Counted from the first letter of the stretch, positions 16,313-25,612 are shown. The stretch is 33,753 nucleotides of DNA from Roseihalotalea indica (GCF_022458895.1 NZ_JAINFL010000026.1:1-33753), one strand, 5' to 3'. Notes: generated by a model not told the origin, from the letters alone. Numbers and translations are program-made.

Positions 16313-16343
16313 AAAAAGCCCCTCCGGTGAAGGAGAGGCCGCT
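16313..16343 (-). terminator. Rho-independent terminator on the minus strand
   Basis: Read on the minus strand, GCCTCTCC pairs with GGAGGGGC around a six-base loop and is followed by six Ts. No intact minus-strand gene ends here, so it may be left over from a lost gene. Confidence 0.6.
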
Positions 16344-17099
16344 AAGGTAAATGCTTGAAAACATTATAAAGATGAGAAATTGTTACTAACAAGGCAATTA
16401 AAAAACGTAGGAAATATTACCTAAGTAAAAATTCAGAATAAACAGATCGAAGCGCTCACTCACCGGTTCATTCTTGCCTTATGGGGAATGTCGTCGGTCA
16501 GGTCTACTTGATGGCATATCAAAATGGGATCAGTGGAACTGTAGAAGAAACACCCTTATTAGGCTATGCGTTCTACATAGTAATGATCGTGTTCGTCTTT
16601 TCTGGCAATAAACGCCATTTTTGTGTTAGACAGTGACCATCGCCAAGCACTTGTTTTTTTTAGTTCGTATTTATTATGTGTCGTTACGAGATAGGGTAAA
16701 GGGCCTCTGGTTTCTGTAAAAACTAAGAAAATTTGAAAGAGTGAAAGTTGTATTTCCGTAGCGGTCCTATTATAAAGAGGGATACATTAACCCATATTTG
16801 CTGCAATAGATAGTACTACCGTACTGAGTCAGATTAGCATTTTCCCCATAGTATAGGGCTATTCTTATATCTTTAGTTTGGTGATACTCACTTCTGATCC
16901 ATATGCAAACTTTACCATCGGTCATATTTTCAACTTGGTGAATACTTTAAAATGGTATTTATAATGATGATCATTAGATTTTTACGTAAACCTTCCGCTA
17001 CAAAAAAGGATCAAAACATACATAGTATTTTTACCCTGCCCCTGCCGAGCTATATTACTCTATTCATAGGTTATTACACGTCATTTTTAGTATTAAATC

Positions 17100-17786
17100 A
17101 TGAAAATCATTATAGCAGACGACCATGAATTTTTCCGAAGAAGTGTTGTCGAGTATTTAACAAATGTTTTTCCTTCCACAAATAAGAAAAAAAAGACTGG
17201 TCAATCCAATACCCTGTTAGACATCAAAGAAGCGGCCAATGGTGACGAAGTTTTGACGTTAGATAATTCTTTTAAACCGGACATTATTATACTCGATCTG
17301 GAAATGCCCAAAATGTCAGGCATTGATACAATCACCTTTTTAAAAAAACGAAAATCCAACGCTAGAATATTAATAGTATCTATGTACCGGCATCCAGCTT
17401 TATTACAGGAAACTTTGAATTTAGATGTCCAGGGATATTTGGTGAAAGGAGAAAATGAGCAGGATATTAAAACAGCAATCCTTACGCTTTATGAGGGGGG
17501 GCGTTTTTTTGCGCCTTCCGTATTGGCTTACCTGCAAAGTGAAGTCATAAAATCAAGCGATAAAACAAAGCTTCTTCGTCTTACTGATCGTGAACTGATG
17601 GTACTTCAATTTATAGCCCAAGAAAAGTCTAATAGAGAAATCGGAGCCCTTATTGGGGTCAGTGATCGAGTCATTAAGAAATATTGCGGCAGTTTATTGG
17701 AAAAATGTGAAGTAAAAGACATCGCAGCCTTAGTCAGATTTACCATGAATTACAGGTACTTCCAAACCTCTAACAATGAATTTTAG
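17100..17786 (+). CDS. NarL/FixJ-family response regulator
   Basis: The product is 228 aa. Receiver domain (1-125): acidic pair ADDH at 6-9, phospho-acceptor D66 in ILDLEMPKMSG, and conserved K116 in GYLVKGE. A lysine-rich insert (NKKKKTGQSN, about 28-37) lengthens the segment between helix 1 and strand 2. The C-terminal LuxR-type helix-turn-helix lies at about 160-220 (LTDRELMVLQFIAQEKSNREIG, shown in part, then GVSDRVIKKY). It is a DNA-binding response regulator of the kind paired with NarX/DesK-type histidine kinases, but no such kinase is adjacent, so it is an orphan here. Its 3' end overlaps the convergent DUF4031-like gene by 17 bp. Confidence 0.93.
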   Translation: MKIIIADDHEFFRRSVVEYLTNVFPSTNKKKKTGQSNTLLDIKEAANGDEVLTLDNSFKPDIIILDLEMPKMSGIDTITFLKKRKSNARILIVSMYRHPALLQETLNLDVQGYLVKGENEQDIKTAILTLYEGGRFFAPSVLAYLQSEVIKSSDKTKLLRLTDRELMVLQFIAQEKSNREIGALIGVSDRVIKKYCGSLLEKCEVKDIAALVRFTMNYRYFQTSNNEF

Positions 17787-18006
17787 CTCTTTTGTGTCGT
17801 TCAAACATTTGAGCAGATGAAAATATCTCAATATCATAGTTCTGCAGGTGCTGACAAGGGGTATCTGTTAAATGATAATGAGGAAAGGGAGATCTAAAAA
17901 AGCACCTACTAGAAATAGATAGTTTTTCAGCCATTTGGTGCAATTCCTCGATGGTGTCTGCCATTAGAATTTTTTTATCGGAATATACCATTTTTCGTGC
18001 AACCAT
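17770..18006 (-). CDS. DUF4031-like small protein, paralogue C
   Basis: The product is 78 aa with the shared pattern MVYSDKKILMADT, EELHQMAEKLSI and PFPHYHL. The start at 18006 gives five extra residues; M6 (17991) matches the other copies. The 3' end overlaps that of the convergent response regulator. The C-terminal part (FSSAQMFERHKRAK) resembles that of paralogue A (FSNAAQLLHRYYQR), suggesting these two are closest. Confidence 0.7.
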   Translation of the reverse strand: MVARKMVYSDKKILMADTIEELHQMAEKLSISSRCFFRSPFPHYHLTDTPCQHLQNYDIEIFSSAQMFERHKRAKIHC

Positions 18007-18297
18007 TTATTAACATCAGCTTAACCATCAGGTAAGATTAAATTTCTCATAAACACTTACAATAAACAAACAATTTTGACCAGAAATCTTACTTTCAGCT
18101 TTGTTGTTTTATTCAATCGTAAGGGTTGATTTATACCATAGAAATTGGCTGTTGCATGGCTATAGAAAAAAGCTCATCCAGTTGAAAAAGGAGCTGTCCA
18201 AATCTATGTTCTACCTGTAAATGGTAAGGTGAAAAAGATGCAAAGGTATTGGCAAGATGCCAATTGCTAAAGGGAGAAATCTTACTTGGATAAGAAG

Positions 18298-18525
18298 TTA
18301 TCGCTTCTTCCTGCTATAGTACTGGTAGAGCATTTCACTTGGGGCCATCTGCTTAATCCGCATAGTACTACCGATTTTTAGTTTAAACTGAGCGACATTA
18401 TCTAATAGATAATGTGGAAAAGGTTTTTTAACAAAAAGTATTTTGGGCAACTCCAATTGATAAGCTGCTTCACGCAACTCTTTATTTGTGTCAGCCATTA
18501 AAAAATTGCCATCAGTATATGTCAT
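18298..18525 (-). CDS. DUF4031-like small protein, paralogue D
   Basis: The product is 75 aa: MTYTDGNFLMADT, KELREAAYQLEL, PFPHYLLD, ending in a basic tail (YQYYSRKKR) like that of paralogue A. It lies 290 bp upstream of paralogue C on the same strand. The coding start comes only a few bases after the T run of a terminator-like hairpin, which leaves hardly any room for a ribosome binding site outside the hairpin and may mean that translation or transcription is controlled there. Confidence 0.7.
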   Translation of the reverse strand: MTYTDGNFLMADTNKELREAAYQLELPKILFVKKPFPHYLLDNVAQFKLKIGSTMRIKQMAPSEMLYQYYSRKKR

Positions 18526-18529
18526 ACAA

Positions 18530-18558
18530 AAAAAACCTCTTCCATACGGAAAGGTTTT
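18530..18558 (-). terminator. terminator-like hairpin abutting a start codon
   Basis: On the minus strand AAAACCTTTCC pairs with GGAAGAGGTTTT around a GTAT loop and runs into a T stretch that ends four bases before the ATG of the 18298-18525 gene. It could end transcription from the IS5 element on the right or act as an attenuator. Confidence 0.6.
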
Positions 18559-18623
18559 CTTCTAATTAACTAGTTGTATATGGATTATCAATATCGTTCT
18601 TTTGTTTAGAGGTTGTTTAAGAA

Positions 18624-19344
18624 TTAGTTTGCAAGTTTTCTTACCATCAGGCGAATCATAGTTAGGTGAATAAAAGCTTTACTACATTCAGGTAGTACTT
18701 CATAATCTTTTGTTAGGCGCCGATGAAAATTTAACCACCCAAAAGTTCTTTCCGCGCCGTGGTGGCTACAATCCAACGCTTAGGAATCACCACAAAACCG
18801 GATATGCCTGCTACTTTATGCACAATTTCCAGCATCCAATGATAGGTATGAGCTAGCCAAGTTAAAAACTCACCCGTATAGCCCCCATCAGCCATAATCT
18901 TTACCAACCGAGGATACTTACCTCGAAGTTCGTGAATCACCAATGGGGCTGCTTGTTGGTCTGGCATGTTAGCTGGGTGAACAACTACTGCCATAAGAAG
19001 CCCTAGTGTATCGGTAACAATGTGCCTCTTCCGTCCATTAACTTGCTTGAAACCATCGAAGCCTTTTTCTTTTGTCATAGAGGCAGTTTTCACACTCTGA
19101 CTGTCTATCAGACCCAGACTAGGGCTAGCTGCTTTACCTTTCTTCACCCGTACTCGTTGGTGCAAGCATGTATAGCCTCTACCAATCCCTCAGCTTCCCA
19201 GCGGCGAAAATAATAGTATACTAAGGGCCACTTAGGAAAGTCATGAGGTAAAAGTCTCCATTGTACACCTGTTTTAACCAGATAAAGCAAGGCATTGACA
19301 ATTTCACGTAAAGAATATTTTCGTTTCCGTTGTACATCTAGCAT
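18624..19344 (-). pseudogene. IS5-family transposase (IS1031/IS427-like), frame-broken
   Basis: The first frame, 19144-19344, gives the DUF4096-type N-terminus (KYSLREIVNALLYLVKTG, WRLLPHDFPKW). The second, 18731-19165, gives the DDE core: IDSQSVKT with the first Asp, DTLGLLMAVVVHPAN, and MADGGYTG with the second Asp. The overlap of about 22 bp between frames fits the programmed frameshift known in this group. After IPKRWIV a 14-bp segment (GCCACCACGGCGCG) shifts the frame and separates the expected [18 protein letters not shown] block, which carries the catalytic Glu and is found intact in a third frame at 18624-18751. The third frame ends [11 protein letters not shown] and a stop. The transposase is thus probably inactive. 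Confidence 0.85.
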
Positions 19345-19366
19345 AGGGGCTATAACTTCTCATTAG

Positions 19367-19440
19367 GCATCTGTGAGATCCGTGGAGTAATTCATTGATA
19401 GATTTAGGTTTGGTCAACACAAATCTATCCTCACAGATGC
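19367..19440. repeat. long hairpin in the IS5 leader
   Basis: GCATCTGTGAG (19367-19377) and CTCACAGATGC (19430-19440) are perfect inverted copies, with inner arms ATAGATTT (19398-19405) and AAATCTAT (19421-19428). It sits between the right IS end and the transposase start. Such structures may block read-through transcription into the transposase gene. Confidence 0.75.
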
Positions 19441-19750
19441 TTCTTCTTTATAGCTTTTACAAAAATTTAAACAACCTTTAAAAGTTTTAGGAATAATTTG
19501 GTGTTTGCCATGACTTCTTTTCCTTATCTAACTGGTGATTATACAGGGCCTTTGATACCTTACATGATTCACTTAAGGCCGCAATACCTTCAAACCTTAC
19601 AATAATGCTATGTGCTCTCAAAACGAGGATTTATTCTTCAAAGAATAATGTAAGTTGAATCATCTTTCTTTATTCACTGAGACACAGGAAAAAGCTTGTG
19701 CCATACTCTGACCTACCACCGATTTCTACATAAAAAATCAGAATCAAGAT

Positions 19751-20935
19751 ATGGAGCACATAATAAAAATTTTTGCCATTGAAGATGAGGCAACGTTTGG
19801 TAAGGTGCTAAAGCTTTCTTTGGAAAAGGATGGTAATTATAACGTAACGCATTTTCAGAGTGGAGAAGAATTCTTCCAGAATATACACCTGAATCCGGAT
19901 ATTGTAACCGTAGATTATAACCTGCCCGGCATGTCCGGGCTAGAGATTATCAAACAAATCAAACACTATAGTCAAGACATTGCGGTGGTGGTAGTTTCTG
20001 GGCAGAAAGAAGTAAAAGTAGCAGTAGAAGCTTATAAAAGTGGGGCTCAATATTATGTAGTTAAAGATGTTAATGCCCTTAAAGAGCTGGCCTGTTGTAT
20101 CAAAAATCTTACTGCTCACATTAATCTCAAAAAGGAAGTAGAAGTGCTCCGCGACCAGATCATTTACCGGCACCGCTACGATACCATTATCGGCGAAAGC
20201 AATGCCGTACTTAAGGTGTTAAGACTCATTCAGAAGGTTGAAAACAGCAATATCCTTGCCCTAATCACTGGTGAGAGCGGCACGGGCAAGGAAGTGATTG
20301 CCCGCGCCATTCACTATCATTCTCCTCGCAAAAAGAAGCCATTTGTAGCCGTAAACGTAGCCGCTATTCCTGAAGATCTGATTGAGAGTGAATTGTTTGG
20401 GCACGAAAAAGGGGCTTTTACCGGAGCAGATGGACGCCGTATTGGCAAGTTTGAAGAAGCAAACGGCGGCACCATTTTGCTCGATGAGATTGGAGAAATG
20501 GACATCAACTTACAAACCAAACTACTGCGGGTACTTCAGGAAAAAAAGATCTCCCGCATTGGTAGTAACAAAGAAATTAGTCTGGACATACGAGTACTGG
20601 CAGCTACCAATAAGCAATTGGCCCAACGGGTAAAAGAAGGCAAGTTTCGCGAAGACCTCTACTATCGGTTACAAGGCTTTCTCCTCCATTTACCTCCGCT
20701 ACGGGAGCGGGATAACGACGTAATTCTGCTGGCTAAACATTTTCTGCAGGAAGCCTGCCAACAAAACCGAATTAGTCCAAAAACATTCACCCGAGAGGCA
20801 ATGGAAGCAATGCTGGAGCATGATTGGCCCGGTAATATCCGCGAACTCAGATCCTTTGTAGAGCGCGCCGTCTTACTGAGCGACGGTGACCAGATTGATA
20901 CAGAAGATCTTATGTTTTCCCCCTCTATTGCATAA
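19751..20935 (+). CDS. sigma-54-dependent response regulator lacking a C-terminal HTH
   Basis: The product is 394 aa. Receiver domain (1-125): acidic residues E11-D12, phospho-acceptor D55 in VDYNLPGMSG, and K105 in YYVVKDVN. The AAA+ domain has Walker A GESGTGKE (174-181), the sigma-54 contact loop GAFTGA (221-226), Walker B TILLDEIGE (241-249), and the arginine-rich segment PPLRERDNDV, then WPGNIREL. The protein stops at FSPSIA right after the AAA+ domain, about 50 residues before the Fis-type HTH that NtrC-class regulators normally carry. It may act from solution or through a partner. The next gene begins 44 bp downstream in the same direction. Confidence 0.93.
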   Translation: MEHIIKIFAIEDEATFGKVLKLSLEKDGNYNVTHFQSGEEFFQNIHLNPDIVTVDYNLPGMSGLEIIKQIKHYSQDIAVVVVSGQKEVKVAVEAYKSGAQYYVVKDVNALKELACCIKNLTAHINLKKEVEVLRDQIIYRHRYDTIIGESNAVLKVLRLIQKVENSNILALITGESGTGKEVIARAIHYHSPRKKKPFVAVNVAAIPEDLIESELFGHEKGAFTGADGRRIGKFEEANGGTILLDEIGEMDINLQTKLLRVLQEKKISRIGSNKEISLDIRVLAATNKQLAQRVKEGKFREDLYYRLQGFLLHLPPLRERDNDVILLAKHFLQEACQQNRISPKTFTREAMEAMLEHDWPGNIRELRSFVERAVLLSDGDQIDTEDLMFSPSIA

Positions 20936-20979
20936 ATAATTTATCAAAACTTATTGCTAATTAAACATACGGGTGCTCT

Positions 20980-22153
20980 ATGAAAACTAAACGCACTTTA
21001 AGACATAAACCTTCTGCTAAACAAAAGATACAGGTGTGGTATATTGCTTCTGGTATTGCGCTGGCAGTGCTGGCTGGAGTTGGATTGTTTTTTTATCTAA
21101 ATCTCAGCACCAGCACCGACAGTAAAGCATCCGTTACCTATTCATCGACGGATGTACACGGTGAAAGTGACTGGATTATAGGAAATACCTGGGCTGGAGG
21201 AATTGCACATCCTTCGACAGGAATCAATTATAATATCAACATATCAAAAGACCACCTGGTGTTTCATCATGGTACCGTTAGATGGAAACCTGTCTATGGG
21301 CAAAGATTCTAAGATTGAGATAAGTGGAGATGGAGTGCTCGTTGTTACGGGAAATTTCTCATCTGATAATAAGAGCGATATCAACAACAATGGTATTATT
21401 GCCATAAAAGGAGATATGGCGTTCCACAGTAGCCCTCATGACGATTATGATGGCAGTGGAGACCTTTACGTAGATGGCGATATAGCCAATAATGGTGATG
21501 CCGAAGCAATAGAAAAGAAACTATCGGAATTAAAACCTGCACACACAGATATCTATGACATGGTAACCGGCGGAATAAGCACCCTGCCCATTACACTAGT
21601 GTACTTTAAGGCCACGGCTCAGGATGATAAAGTAGTGCTGAAGTGGGAGATGACAGAAGAGGTCAATACCGCTTTCTTTACAGTGGAGCGAAGTACTGAT
21701 GGCAGAACCTTTACTAATATTGGTACTGTAAAAGGTGCAGGAAATTCCCATGAAATAAGAACTTATTCTTATTCCGATCCGTATCCGGCCAATGGTCTGT
21801 CATACTATCGGTTAAAACAGACTGATTTTGACGGAAAGTTTGAACGCTTTAAAGTAGTAGCAGTCTCTCGCGAGGCCATCACCACTGATCCTAATTCAGT
21901 CATTAAGTTAGTGACACCCAACCCCTGCAGCGCGTCATTTCACATGGATTACGAAGTACCCACTTCAGGAACGGTCCATCTATAACTCACCGATTTGAGT
22001 GGGTCGGTAGTCTCCTTAGAAGAGGCAGAAGTCACATCAGGCCACAATCAATACCGGTTTGAGCAGGGAGACCGACTGAAGAGTGGTATTTACCTGATTA
22101 CGTTAACGTCGGGGCAGTTTTCTTCTAAACCTCTACGAATAATGAAGCGATGA
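20980..22153 (+). pseudogene. T9SS-secreted protein gene, frameshifted and with a premature stop
   Basis: The N-terminus (20980-21312 frame) has a basic head, a membrane segment (about 20-42, IASGIALAVLAGVGLFFYL) and the start of a repeat-type extracellular domain. Around 21275-21285 the frame changes: HLVFHHGTV continues as PLDGNLSMGKDSKIEISG in the next frame. That frame runs through a fibronectin-like domain (LPITLVYFKATAQDDKVVLKW, cut here, and FFTVERSTDGRTF) to a TAA at 21983-21985. Beyond the stop the same frame continues with LTDLSGSVV, RLKSGIYLITL and KPLRIMKR, the last part of a type A T9SS sorting domain, and ends at 22153. So the gene of about 390 codons is broken twice. It follows the sigma-54 regulator by 44 bp. 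Confidence 0.85.
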
Positions 22154-22944
22154 TTTAACTTAAAAAGAGTAGTTAAATTTTATAGTGGGTTTTATAATCT
22201 CTGGTCGGGGTACCCGTATTTAATTGAGTTAAGGATGACACATTAGGAGTTTCGCGACAACATAGGTTATATATTAGATAATGGGCTGTTAAGCAGGGAT
22301 CATCTCCATGTTTATACTGGAAATTTCACGCACAGCTATCGCTAAGTAAACCTTATGAGTTAATTCTGTAGTTCAGCTAGGTTCAACAGGACAAGCTTTA
22401 ATTGGGTGGTCGTACTCTCTAAAAGAGTTTTTGTTTCACGCTTCGGCAGAAAAATAACGAAGAAGGATTAAAGCCGGTTGATGCATACTGTCAAAGCAAT
22501 GAGGTTGACCTTACTAAGAATTTACTTTGTTGGGGCAGCCTTGTTATGAACATACAGGCATCTTTAGTCAGATGAAAGCTCACTTCGCCGCTGGCCTTGA
22601 TTGCCATAATGCTTGTAACATGAGCATTTCAAATACCGCATGATCTTATCCGTTGGAAAGGCTGGGATTAGCGGTAAGATTTTCTTACTTCATCGGACCG
22701 ATTGAATTGAAGATGTAGAAAAGTGATTTGCAAGTCTCAGTCAGCCTTGATGGTCGATTGACTGTTCTGGTATTGCTAAACTGTCATTAGTTCCAAGTCA
22801 GCCCAGCACAAGTCTACTCACCGCAAGGCCAATAATAAGGACTTATGTATCTTTAGTGCACCTAGCTATCGATTTGACATCGTAGACTCGGCTACGCAAG
22901 TAATCGGAAGCAATTGTTAAAACGCTGGTCGCTTAGCGAATTCA
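22154..22944. other. intergenic region without recognisable gene
   Basis: No convincing ORF, RNA gene or long repeat was seen in either strand. All frames are cut by many stops. Confidence 0.5.
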
Positions 22945-23142
22945 ATGCTTTACACAAAAGATGGTGTATATGACACTCTACTTGATACCGAGCCTACTAA
23001 AGAATTCTCATCCACAGACATTAAAATTAACACGAGTGATAAAAAAGCAACGGGGAGAGCTATTCATTTGTCTAAATCACGAATGCATATCTCAGCAGGA
23101 AGAGATGTTTATGTGCTTAAAAAAGATGACTGTAAACTGTGA
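22945..23142 (+). CDS. possible small protein or gene fragment
   Basis: An ATG ORF of 65 aa (MLYTKDGVYDTLLD at its start), polar, with no signal peptide. The same frame goes on after the TGA for 12 further codons (VDTKEGEWEDSK), so it may be the tail of a longer decayed gene. A GC-rich hairpin with arms AGGGGAG and CTCCTCCCCT lies just beyond, at 23197-23221. No family is recognised. Confidence 0.3.
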   Translation: MLYTKDGVYDTLLDTEPTKEFSSTDIKINTSDKKATGRAIHLSKSRMHISAGRDVYVLKKDDCKL

Positions 23143-23840
23143 GTAGATACTAAAGAAGGCGAATGGGAAGATTCTAAATAGGCTGAATCGCTAGAAAGGG
23201 GAGTGCCTATGCTCCTCCCCTCTATGCACGCTGACCAAGCGCGACTATCAGCAAGTATAAAGCTACTGTATCCTAAGTTACTGCTCAATAGATAACATTA
23301 CTCAATATCTTAAAACTATTAATTCTAAAGATTATGGGACAATGCTGCATAACCTACATCCGTACTCAATAATTCGTTGAAATTATCTTATCATATTCTG
23401 GGCTGAAGAAGACTTTGGCAAGCAACTGATGCCATTGACCGCCTGTTTTGAACTTATATAGAGTGCACGGTTTCAACCATAAGAAAGGTAGGCGGGAATC
23501 CACGTTTTGTTGTCGGAATATAAGAAATGGTTTCGATCACTTTTGTTTCTTTGTCAAGGCCTAAGTACATACAGGAGGGTGATTTTGTATGTTTCGCGGC
23601 ACAAATATCCATAAACCTTACACAAAAAAAGTCTAAAGTACTTATAGGTGAATGATGAACTATTTAAAGACGATTCAAGGTAAGTAAATTGTATATCAGT
23701 TACTGTGATGTGATCCTGAGAAGTGCTTAGTAAGCTGAGAAATAATTGATGCAGTATTTTCGATATAAATAAAAGAATCCCATTTTATGAGTATAAGCGA
23801 ATTTACTCCTTTTCTAACTTAGAACAAACTCTATAGCCTT
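23143..23840. other. intergenic region
   Basis: Apart from the hairpin at 23197-23221 (terminator-like, no T run) I see nothing that can be named. Confidence 0.45.
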
Positions 23841-24014
23841 ATGACTATCAAGATAAAAACTAGAGAGATTGCTGAGATGGTCGGTAAAACCCCCAGCACT
23901 GTCAATCGGTGGATGAGAAACGGAAATTTTCCCACTAACGAGCAGATTCAAAAGGAACTGGAAGAAGTAGCTATGCAGCGACTACGGGAAATCTGTCATC
24001 AAGCTCCATTATAA
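23841..24014 (+). CDS. small helix-turn-helix protein
   Basis: An ORF of 57 aa below the usual ORF length cut-offs. It reads MTIKIKTREIAEMVGKTPST, then VNRWMRNGNFPTNEQIQ, and ends in a charged helix. TREIAEMVGKTPSTVNRWM is a clean helix-turn-helix with a recognition helix like those of small phage repressors, MerR-like excisionases and bacteriocin regulators. No partner gene is adjacent, and GC-rich palindromic DNA follows. Function as a DNA-binding regulator is inferred from the motif only. Confidence 0.65.
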   Translation: MTIKIKTREIAEMVGKTPSTVNRWMRNGNFPTNEQIQKELEEVAMQRLREICHQAPL

Positions 24015-24169
24015 TATCTACTACACCCCTACGACCGTACAGTCAAGGGTAGCTTTGGCTACATCAATGCGGGGTATCCCATACCTACTTGGTAAACAAA
24101 ATTTTTCATAACCCGGCGGGGACCGCTTTAATAAAGTAAATGAAGAGTTACATCGCTTGCTCTGTCTCA

Positions 24170-24187
24170 GCACGGGGTGCCCCGCAC
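24170..24187. repeat. 18-base near-palindrome shared with 15280-15297
   Basis: GCACGGGGTGCCCCGCAC here and its exact reverse complement at 15280-15297. Both copies lie in GC-rich non-coding islands about 9 kb apart. Confidence 0.7.
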
Positions 24188-24976
24188 CTTGATAAAAGAC
24201 CCGGGGCGCGTAGCCTGGAAGTCTAAATTTCTATGGCACCGACCACCCGGTCGAAGCCAGACAAGCTACCTAGCGAGGCGCAAAATCGGCCGGTAGTGGT
24301 GCCCCACCGGGATCTTTCCTAGGCCACGGGAGTGCCCATTCCTCGCTAGGGTAACTTTTCAGTGTGGAAATAGGGATAACTCTTCTCGAGTTACCGCGCC
24401 TCGGGGCCCCACATTCCCACATTTTAGCAACAGTAGTATTTCTTACAATAATTATATGTCACTAATCTAAAGGCGCCACGGGGGGCCATATATTAACATC
24501 ATAGTAATAACAACTGCTTTCTTAGAATTTTACTATGCTACTAACCTAAAAGCGGTCACCGTTAGAATCAATGAGTATGTATACGATATTCTAATCAGAC
24601 CACAGTCTGGCAACCGTAAAAGATTCTGATCAGCAAAAGTCTATTCATAGAATAAATCACATAATCCAATGGAATTCAGTGTTTATGGTAAGGATAGTAG
24701 TAATACTACCGTACTCTCAAATAATCATCAATTATTTATGCTAAAATTTGCAAGTAACTTTTCTCAATAAACACGAGATGCAAAAGAAGCCATATTGATA
24801 AAATCATATGACTTGAGAAGATCTAAATTGTAGCAGATCAGTACATCATTATTGATTTTGGTAGCTACTATGGCCATTGACCCATTCCGTATCGCTAAAT
24901 ATAATGCCATTATACTGCACTTTATATCAAGCTTCTTAGGTAAGTAATAGAAGATGCGTTTTTTTCCGAAGGCTTT

Positions 24977-25111
24977 AAAGATTATTACGGTTGATTTTGT
25001 ATGTGATGTTTCGCCCTACTCAGAGTCCTCTGCGAGCGGCCAGCGCCCGGTAACTCTGAGCGAGATAGAGATAGAAATTTGATTGCAAAATCAACCGTAA
25101 TAAAGTCTTTT
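24977..25111. repeat. MITE-like element or structured hairpin
   Basis: ATTACGGTTGATTTTG (24984-24999) and CAAAATCAACCGTAAT (25086-25101) are perfect inverted copies. Outside them AAAGATT and AAGTCTTT extend the pairing with a small gap. Inside lies a second stem, CTCAGAGT (25019-25026) with ACTCTGAG (25063-25070). There is no ORF. The size of about 130 bp and nested symmetry fit a non-autonomous element. Confidence 0.7.
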
Positions 25112-25612
25112 ATTTAAAGTATGCCAAACCTATGGGCTACCTGATATAAGTTGCCCGTCCTATCAGCCGCCAGCCACTCTTTCATGTGTAAAAATTATGC
25201 CTCACATCTGCTCCCCCAATAAGAATTTTTCGGTAAGCTAATGCTAGTAGAATTGGTTCAGAATGAAAGTCTTATCAGAGTACTTTTGTTTCTTTCTTCA
25301 GGTTAATGAGGTTGTATATCTTCACAAGATACTCTTCCATGAAAATTTTCACCTGCTACCTGCAGCCCTTATTTTGCATGTGCCAAAATTCTAAGCAACT
25401 TTACAAAATCTCTATGGTCTTTATTTCCGGTATGATAAGCAATCTTCGTTGTGCTCGCGACCCAGTGTGCCCTTTCCTTAGGAATGTTAAATCCTTGGTA
25501 TATCTTGGGGCGAAACTTTGACGCTTTGGTTATAGACTATCCTAATTCATCTTTGGCTAGGTTCGTAGCAACCACCTTTACTCAGATTCACATCACTTGA
25601 AGAACGAATCAG

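Larger units (their letters stand above)
15954..17099. other. intergenic region with hairpins and a possible gene fragment
   Basis: A large hairpin lies at 16231-16297 and a minus-strand terminator at 16313-16343. An unlisted 51-aa ORF at 16481-16636 (MGNVVGQVYLMAYQNG, then a hydrophobic YAFYIVMIVFVFSG) could be a fragment of a membrane protein, with no match that I recognise. TACTACCGTA occurs at 16814-16823. Confidence 0.45.
18610..19477 (-). mobile_element. IS5-family insertion sequence, about 870 bp
   Basis: The ends share the inverted repeat AGGTTGTTTAA (18610-18620) and TTAAACAACCT (19467-19477). It carries one transposase gene on the - strand in three frames. The right end holds a long hairpin at 19367-19440. 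The target duplication was not resolved by eye. Confidence 0.8.
24015..25612. other. long gene-poor region with GC-rich island and MITE-like repeat
   Basis: A GC-rich island (about 24165-24425) rich in CCCCG and CACCGGG words stands out from AT-rich flanks. TACTACCGTA occurs at 24704-24713. A MITE-like element lies at 24977-25111. The ORF at 25306 is not supported by any recognisable product. Confidence 0.5.

Noticed and set aside
25306..25521. ORF of 71 aa
   Set aside because: No recognisable pattern, Cys- and aromatic-rich as in random AT-rich DNA, with no neighbours that need it.
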